Source: Rosa chinensis
Taxonomy: Eukaryota > Streptophyta > Magnoliopsida > Rosales > Rosaceae
DNA: 64,000 nt
Assembly: GCF_002994745.2 (NCBI RefSeq)
Contig: NC_037091.1
Location: forward strand, 2,783,501 to 2,847,500
Reading direction: 5' to 3'
Shown: positions 57,107 through 64,000 of the stretch, piece by piece
Layout of the letters: each line of letters begins with the position of its first letter
How positions within the stretch are numbered: the first letter of the stretch is position 1
Program-made: the position numbers and the translations under genes
Notes under the pieces: model-generated
Database searches by the model: none
Told to the model about the DNA's origin: nothing
The model's input: only the letters and a program-made list of their open reading frames with translations

Positions 57107-58001
57107 GGTGTTTTTCTTTTGGACATTAGAAGCGAGGTGTTCTAGTTATCGATCCACTTGTATATATTGATAGCAACCAGCCAGCTATCACTATAAGTAT
57201 ACTGCTAGAAAATCTAATTATTAACCGCAACCTCTTCTCTGACAGAAAGGAAAAAATAAAAAAAAAATAAAAAAAAATAAAAGAAGAGAGAGAGAGTAAA
57301 ACTTGATCCGATAAAAATAGTACCGCATATGTTTGATTTATTAAATAGAGTGTAATTATTCAATGTAATATATAGTCAAGTTATATGGGAAGGAATGTGA
57401 TTTTTACAATATTACAATATTTAAGAATAAAATGCAACTACATTGTAGAATGAGAAGAGAATAAACGAGCTAGGGTTGATGAAGGAAATTTGAGCATGCA
57501 TTGCATATTTTGTTGTTACTATATATCAGGATTTTTAAAAGATACTACGTACCCAGATATTCCGCATATGGTTATTTAGCATACTGTGCACAAACTTCCA
57601 TATGAAACATTGAACCTTTAACAGGTCTCCCTCATTATTAGGTCTTTAAGTTCTCACTTAGCAGTAGTAAAGTGTTACTTGGCTTTTCCATTAAACAAAA
57701 GCGGGAACATTCTGCACCCAAATTCAAACACTCCCACCACCATTTACACACTTCCACAGCCCATATATTTGACTACCTCAAGACCCTTTTTTCCACTATA
57801 TTTCCACTAAAAGTACATGCAAGATCGATCACCACAAGGGCAGTATCGGAAAAACAAAAGGGCAACTCGGGGGGATCGAGCATGATATCAGAGAAATGGG
57901 AGCCCGCGCTCTGCACAGTAGTAGTGTGCACAGTAGTGTTGTCCGGTTCATTCACGAAGAAGAAACAAAAGTGTAAAAGAGAAAAGGGGTTAAAGCCTGT
58001 G

Positions 58002-58036
<35 letters not shown>

Positions 58037-58889
58037 GCTTTTGATCTGCGAAATCGAAAGGGTTTAAAGCAAGAAGATGATGACGCAAGGCAAAGGCACG
58101 CCACCACGCACCGTTTTGGCAGGAGAGCAAGGAAGGGGACCCCGAAACAAAATCTGCAGAGAGACACCTACCGCTAAAATAGTATTACCGGAATCACTGC
58201 ATGCACTTCCATTGTCAGGGGCTGGTTTCTCTTACATGTTTTGTCTCCGTTAGTCTGAGCCAAGAACTGAGAAAAGGGTCAGGATTATTGTTCACATGGC
58301 ATTTTTGGTCCTACTTGGCAGTCATCTATGGGATCGTTGTGGGGAGTGGGGACCTACATGACTTGGATCGATGGATCATGTAGAAATATCTTCACGGAAT
58401 CACGGGGAATGTTAAGGAATAGTACTCATATACCTATTCACCATCGGTGTTATTTTACATTCGGGTTACGGGTTACCTAGTACATGTTTCAATCTCGCTA
58501 TCAACTACTAATTAAGTAACAGCAGAAGTGTTCAATGAAAAGCCTCTTCATGTTTGTAATATGCATTTCGATGGAACACTGGTAGCCTTAGACATATTTT
58601 GTGTAAAAATTTCATAAACATTTTATATACGGAGATATTTACTAAATTGATGAATTCTTAATTTTTGACACAATTGAGACCCACCTCAAATACCCATGTT
58701 ATAAACAATATCTAATTTTTATGTCTCTTGAAGTCTTAAATGAGACAACTGTGCTGGGAGTGACTAATTGTACGATAGTAAAGATTGTTAGATTATTTTG
58801 AGTTTGCTCAATTTTTCTATATTTATATAATTTATGAATTAGACATGTCACAACAACATTCCACCCAACACTTTCTCCATCAATTCTTT
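57107..58889. other. Intergenic DNA with (CT)n and GC-richer island
   Basis: 57670-58160 is richer in GC, holds a (CT)n run at 58004-58033 and short open frames on both strands without known domains. It looks like promoter or leader DNA, but no coding exon is supported on either side. Confidence 0.4.
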
Positions 58890-59312
58890 CTTACATATGT
58901 ATGTTTAAAGGGGAGGTTGAAGATTGTGTGTATGCTTATGATGTGTAGGTCGTGATTGATACCTGTGAAAGATTATGACAATGCACAAGGGTATTTACAA
59001 GTTATATCTATTCACAATTTAAGATTTTAAGGACCCATTAACAAATTAAACCTCAATGAATGTGGAAATGGAAATACATAAACATCCTCAAACCTAATTA
59101 TTTCTTGCATATGTATGTTTAAGGGGAAGGTTGAAGATTGTGTGTTTGCTTATGATGTGTAGGTGGTTGATACATGTGAAGGATTATGACAATTCACAAT
59201 GTTATATACGAGTTATATCTGTCAGAATTTAAGATTTTTAGGACCCCCTTACCAAATTAAACCTCAATGAATGTTGAAATGGGGATACATAAACATCCTC
59301 AAACCTAATCAT
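58890..59312. repeat. Tandem duplication, about 205-210-bp unit
   Basis: Two copies, about 58890-59100 and 59101-59312, share CATATGTATGTTTAA, GGTTGAAGATTGTGTGT, GCTTATGATGTGTAGGT, AATTAAACCTCAATGAATGT and ACATAAACATCCTCAAACCT. They are non-coding. Confidence 0.9.
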
Positions 59313-59578
59313 GCTAAATGCAGCACCAATAATGTCGATCTGTACCAAGTTGGAAACAAATGTAAGAGATGAATTAATTGCTGGAAAACCAGTACAAAGT
59401 AGCTTAAGCTAGGTAGACAGAAAATATGGTGGAAGCTAGAACCTAGGGCTAGGGCCAAGAGCGAAAGAGACTAGCAAGAGGCCAAGAACCAAAGGACGTC
59501 GTTGAAATAGGTCTCTGCCCTACATTTTTGGTCCGTACTAGTAAATTGAAATTCCTTCTGTCTTGTTCAACAAGCATC

Positions 59579-59930
59579 TGTTGAGAATATATACATCCCA
59601 CATGGGAAAAATGGGACCTTGCCTATGGGTTTATAAGGGTTTGGGCCACTCCATCCATTGCCAATTGGTTTTGGATGTGAACCCCAGATTACTTTATCAT
59701 GGTATCAGAGCGGGTTACTCACGTGTGCGTGCCTAACGGCCACACGGGCTCCACGTCACCCAAGTTGTCCACGTGTATGGCTTGAAAATTCGCCACACGT
59801 GCGGGGGCGTGTTGAGAATATATACATCCCACATGGGACAAATGGGACCTTGCCTATGGGTTTATAAGGGTTTGGGCCACTCCATCCATTGCCAATTGGT
59901 TTTGGATGTGAACCCCAGATTACTTTATCA
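59579..59930 (+). mobile_element. TRIM retrotransposon (352 bp)
   Basis: Two 121-bp LTRs, 59579-59699 and 59810-59930, differ at about one position. TGGTATCAGAGC (59700-59711), the initiator Met tRNA primer site, directly follows the first. A purine-rich GTGCGGGGGCG precedes the second. The target duplication GCATC (59574-59578, 59931-59935) is perfect. The interior is 110 bp with no coding. The LTR has a TATA-like GGGTTTATAAGGG. Near-identical LTRs imply recent insertion. Confidence 0.95.
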
Positions 59931-59935
59931 GCATC

Positions 59936-61073
59936 ATGAGCTAGTTGATCGAGAACTGGAGGGGACTCTGATCAGAGTCATCAGAAAAGGCTGGGCCAGT
60001 GAATTACTGGAGCAATATCATGAATCTTGATTCTTTGCCGTTGAAGGCTGAAGCAAACCACGGACAGATCGAGATGATTATTTCTGAATTCTGATGGGTG
60101 TTTAATTTGTATCTACAGCACTGTATGGATCGGGTCGGCCAATTATTATGCATGCCCTCTCTGCACGTTCTACAATTCAAATTTTGTTTTACATGGAATA
60201 AGCGGATTCAAAATTGTGTGAATAAGATTGTGAATGAGCGGATGCCGGAAAATTCTTAGTCAAGATTATAATGCACAGTGGTTATAAGATTCTTAATCAT
60301 GTGGTGGTGACCGTGTGATCATTATTGTATTCTTTGTATATAATCATTTTTTTCAAGCGATAATTTTAATTAATCTACTTTGAGAGTTGAAACGCTTTAA
60401 AAACATATTTATTTAATTTAAATGACGATATAAAAAATTTATAAACATTAATTACTTACAATTAGAAATGAAAAATGATGTAAAGATCACGCTAAACTAC
60501 CGTGACAAGCCCTTCCATATTCAACAACCACATTGACAAGAGGAAATGTGATTCCTCCTCGAATGGATGGGTTTTTCATACCAAAGGACTTGCATTTTTC
60601 TTCAAGAACTTCCATATATTTGTCCATGGATATTTTAATAATAAAGCTAATTTATTGAGAATGACTATTTGGTTTATAACAGGACTATCTTCCTTTCAAT
60701 TTGGATTTCTAGCTTATCGTTAGTTAGTAATGAACTTAACAAGAACGATCCACTCATGCCCCAACCAATTGATATTTACCTCTTATTCATGTTAATTTTC
60801 ATTTCAAAAAACTAATGTATTGCTGCAAACTTGGCAGCAAAAAAAAAAAAAATACAAACAAACAAATATCGGGTAACTCTAATGCTGATCAGTCACGACT
60901 ATTGTCTACGATAGTAGAGCTAAAATAATCATCCACCTTGTTATGATGCAAATCACCTTCCACCTTTTTTCAGTAACATTCGGAAGTTGTCAATTAACAT
61001 TCCTATTTTAGCATGATTTTTTTTTTTTTTGTTGTTGACAAGGAAGAACTTTTATACGTAAATTAAAAGCGAT
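59936..61073. other. AT-rich intergenic DNA
   Basis: No supported gene or RNA. Confidence 0.5.
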
Positions 61074-61713
61074 GGGAGCTCTTCTAATGAAGATCACTTT
61101 AATGAGGACTAGTTGACTGTTTGGGAGTCCCACTTTTTATTACATTACGGCAAATAAATTGTTACATATTTATGTATATATGATTATTTCACTTCTGAAA
61201 ATTTTCTTCTAAATTGTTAATTGTTAAGGTACCAAACTAGATTAAATTAATTGATGAACCAATTTTGTCAAACATGAACCGTTCATGCTTATAATTGATA
61301 TCGAGTTATCTTTCCGCTGTGTCACTGCTATGTTAAAGCAAATAGAGTAGCTAATTGTGCACTCTTTGCTAGTTGGTGATTCTCTGTAGAGATTTCTGAT
61401 TTTATTTTGGAAAATACTTTAGATGCTTATTGTAATCAGGGGTTTAGGCTCAATGCCCCCCCTGTATTTGACGGTTTCATTAATCAAGGCTTGAGGGCAG
61501 CCGCACCAGCCCTTTATTAAAACCAAAAAAAAATTTGATAAATCACGATTATGAATGTCTTAATGATTTTTAATTTAGTTGAAAAATTGCATAAATGATT
61601 TACATATAAATATCTCAACATCTAACGGTTGATTTGTGAAAATGTGATCGAAACTTAATCTCTTAAAAAGTTAAAAACTAATCTTCATTTTAATGGTCAT
61701 TAATAAAAGCGAT
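61074..61713. mobile_element. MITE family copy 2, interrupted by a LINE end
   Basis: Left end GGGAGCTCTTCTAATGAAGA and right end, complemented, GAGATCGCTTTTATTAATGA form imperfect inverted repeats of about 39 bp that share an AATGARGAYTAG block. The interior matches copy 1 at 56.5-56.85 kb in the opposite orientation. The LINE fragment 61301-61533 lies in its middle. Target duplication not resolved. Confidence 0.75.
61301..61533 (+). mobile_element. 5'-truncated LINE end, third copy of the CACCAGCCC family
   Basis: 233 bp matching the 3' ends at 52 and 53.4 kb (GCACTCTTTGCTAGTTGGTG, GTTTCATTAATCAAGGCTTG, GCCGCACCAGCCCTTTATT) with an A-rich tail. Short flanking duplication ATTGATA/TTTGATA (61294-61300, 61534-61540). 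Confidence 0.85.
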
Positions 61714-64000
61714 CTCTTATACAGTCCTACAATAATAAAGAGATAATGAATCGAGGTGTTATGAACGCAATGATCTATTTCCTCAAGAATTCTGGATCAC
61801 AAATATTTCATCAGAGAAGATTGACATCAACCATCAACAATTGGGGTATTCATTATTCACTTTTAATTCTCTGGCCTTGTCTTATGTCACATTTAAGTTC
61901 ATAATTGAACAACAACGTCTGACAAGAACAGTACGCAAGTTATGTAACATACACACATGAATATGTCATAACTCATAACAACCATACCATATAATGGTCA
62001 GAATATCTACCATGGCATGTGAGAAATGACTACTGAATGAATACTGGATAGGATTCACAAGTACCTTATTTTCCGATGAACAAATTGTTTAGTAGAAACA
62101 GTACAAAACAGAATTCTGAACGTGATCAGGAACATTTACCAAACTCAATCGATCACACACTAGAGCAATGGAGGCCTCTCTTCTTCCAATTCATATACAT
62201 CCGGAAGCTGTGAGTCGACTGCCAATGATTGATCGTCGTCTTCATCTTCTTCTTCTGCAATCTTCACCATTAATCATTCAATTCAATTCAATTATCAGTG
62301 AAAGCTGCTTAATGAGATTACCTCTATCGCAGGTTCCTTCCTGGATCATAACCTCTCCTTGTCACTCGTTGCTTTGTCTTTTTGGCCCCATTTCATTCAA
62401 TTCTCCAGATGGATACAGTTCACTGCCTTCGTCTCGGGACCCTTTTAGCTCCAAATGCCAACCCTCTATGTTTTCAGACTTGTCACACATTATTTCTTTC
62501 TTTTCATAAAATCTATTTTGTTTTGTTTCTTAAAAATAGCTCTATAATTGAGTGATTGACCTCAAAATTTTTCATGCCTTTCAGGCTTTCACTGAACTTT
62601 CCTAGAAATAAATAATGAATATGGAAAAATATGACTATGTGAAGAAAACGAGAGTTCACCAAAAAATAAATACACATCAAACTAAAATTATTGAGTTTCC
62701 GCTAGAAAACAAGAGAGTCCACCAAAAAACAAATACACATCAAACTAAAATCATTGAGTTTCCGCCATAAAACAAGAGAGTCCACCAAAAAACAAAATCA
62801 TTGCGAGAATGTTCATCGATCAACTCCTTTTTTCTAGGGGGGAGTGTACCTTCCACCACTGAGTCGAATGCTCTAGCTGTTATTCCATGCTTAGCAGATG
62901 AAGAGATGAGTCTCACTTCCGATGTACATCGATAGAGCACTTCAAACTTAGATATCAATATTTTGGATAAAAATATCATTCAATATGTTGAAGTAAGCTC
63001 TATCCACAATTATTGTGAAGTCAATTTTGTTATTGATGTTATAGTTTCTACTAGTAATGCGCAAATGCTCAAAGACCTATAAAAAATGTACACTATATTT
63101 TAACTGATGTAGCCTTGTATTTTGATTCGTCGTGAAAAGGATGAGAAAGAGAGTTACGTAACCAAAAAAATTATGGGTAGATGACAAATCTAACCAAAAT
63201 AGAAAATGAAAGTCTCAAAGGTATCATAATCTCAAAGAGGCATCAAAACAATTTCGAAGTATCTTCCTCATTGATTAGAACAATGTGGGTCTTCCCATTT
63301 TCTTCACCAACAGTTACCAGAAAATGAAACTTTTTGATTGGGCAGAGACAAGTCAATGCAGTTATTACACACGTAAATAAAATTAACCGCCTTGCTACTC
63401 ACTCCTGATTGGCCTGACAAAAGTTGCCAGCCGTACGATTTTAACTTTATCGTGCAGTAAAATACCCAACGCGGCCGATTTGCAACATGTGTCTCTCTGT
63501 TTTCCAATTCCACTTGCTGTCACACTCACTCACTCACAAGTCACAACATGCTTACTCTGAAAGAGTTACAAAATATTATAATAATAAAATTGACACAATA
63601 ACATGTTAAAGTTAAAATTTTTAGCCTCATAAATTTTAGTTTTTTGCGTCATAATTAATAGCTTTTGCCTTTTGATCTTTTCCAAAATAACATATTTTTG
63701 ATTAATAAAAACTTGGACAAACCTTTCACTCATTCTGTTCTTCATCGATAGGTTGCGTGGTCTTAACTTTTGGTCTATACATTCCTCATAGCTATATATT
63801 GAATCATATGAAATTTCCCGCCTAAAAACATTTTTCTCTAAACTTACAATATTTTGGACACACATAATACTTTAGTATTGACATAGACAACTCAGATCAC
63901 ACCTTTAAACTGAAAAAATGTTGTTTTTGCTAACCAAATAGTCTCATATTTGTTACTTACTCACTTTAAACTTTAAAGGACAACAAAAAGCTTAAAATAA
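61714..64000. other. AT-rich intergenic DNA; no supported gene
   Basis: Short frames at 62168-62509 (+), 63304-63513 (-) and 63566-63865 (-) have no recognised domain. 63400-63545 could be promoter or leader DNA of a gene, but none is visible in the window. Confidence 0.45.
62650..62795. repeat. Tandem repeat, about 63-bp unit, 2.3 copies
   Basis: Units contain GAGAGTCCACCAAAAAACAA, TACACATCAAACTAAAAT and ATTGAGTTTCCGC. Non-coding. Confidence 0.85.

Noticed and set aside
57672..58067. 131-codon open frame with a Leu-Ser repeat
   Set aside because: Ends in a (CT)n run, has no domain, and an equally open frame exists on the other strand.
59700..59711. tRNA-like TGGTATCAGAGC as a tRNA gene fragment
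   Set aside because: Its place immediately after an LTR identifies it as a retrotransposon primer-binding site.
62168..62509. 113-codon open frame
   Set aside because: No domain or splice context; composition like the surrounding non-coding DNA.

Overview
This is a plant nuclear window, almost certainly from a eudicot. It is AT-rich with spliced GT-AG genes, plant-specific families (a GPI-anchored EGF-like protein, an F-box/FBD protein, a short RING-H2 protein) and plant transposon superfamilies: copia and gypsy LTR elements, TRIMs, CACTA, hAT, MULE, L1-type LINEs and tRNA-derived SINEs. The repeat families look like those of Rosaceae, but that is recollection of style and no search was run.

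Only three genes look intact: a RING-H2 E3 ligase (28278-28871, +, two exons, 147 aa), a six-exon secreted EGF-like protein (40953-42922, +, 211 aa) and a single-exon F-box/FBD protein (43502-44989, -, 495 aa). The last two are convergent. No operon-like or multi-gene pathway is present. Most of the rest is transposable elements, many with ends fixed here by matching terminal repeats and target-site duplications (TSDs).

Layout. 0.4-2.5 kb: a long-TIR DNA element carrying a gene-like fragment, split by a TRIM (646-1233). 3.8-16.9 kb: one degenerate copia element (5-bp TSD) with a hAT element in its pol region (7910-12073, 8-bp TSD) and a CACTA element in its 3' LTR (13974-16797). 17.7-24.6 kb: a 6.9-kb CACTA element with a captured alpha-amylase exon. 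24.7-27.1 kb: a small hAT element, a GC-rich inverted-repeat element inside a TA microsatellite, and a MULE with a 9-bp TSD. 28.3-28.9 kb: the RING gene. 29.4-30.4 kb: a non-autonomous hAT. 31.1-37 kb: a broken paralogue of the EGF-like gene split by an ORF1-only LINE, itself split by a 3.8-kb solo LTR. 39.0 kb: a 175-bp MULE MITE. 41-45 kb: the two intact genes. 45.0-45.9 kb: a truncated copia end lying between the F-box gene and a broken duplicate of its own 5' end. 46-55 kb: LINE and SINE insertions, several nested. 55-64 kb: low-coding DNA with a MITE family, tandem duplications and a 352-bp TRIM.

The order of nesting gives a relative history: the host copia, LINE or pseudogene is older than what sits in it. 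No new defence or biosynthetic system was found. The most interesting points are a possible LTR promoter for the F-box gene, gene fragments captured by three DNA transposons, an ORF1-only LINE with defined ends, and the TA-microsatellite element.
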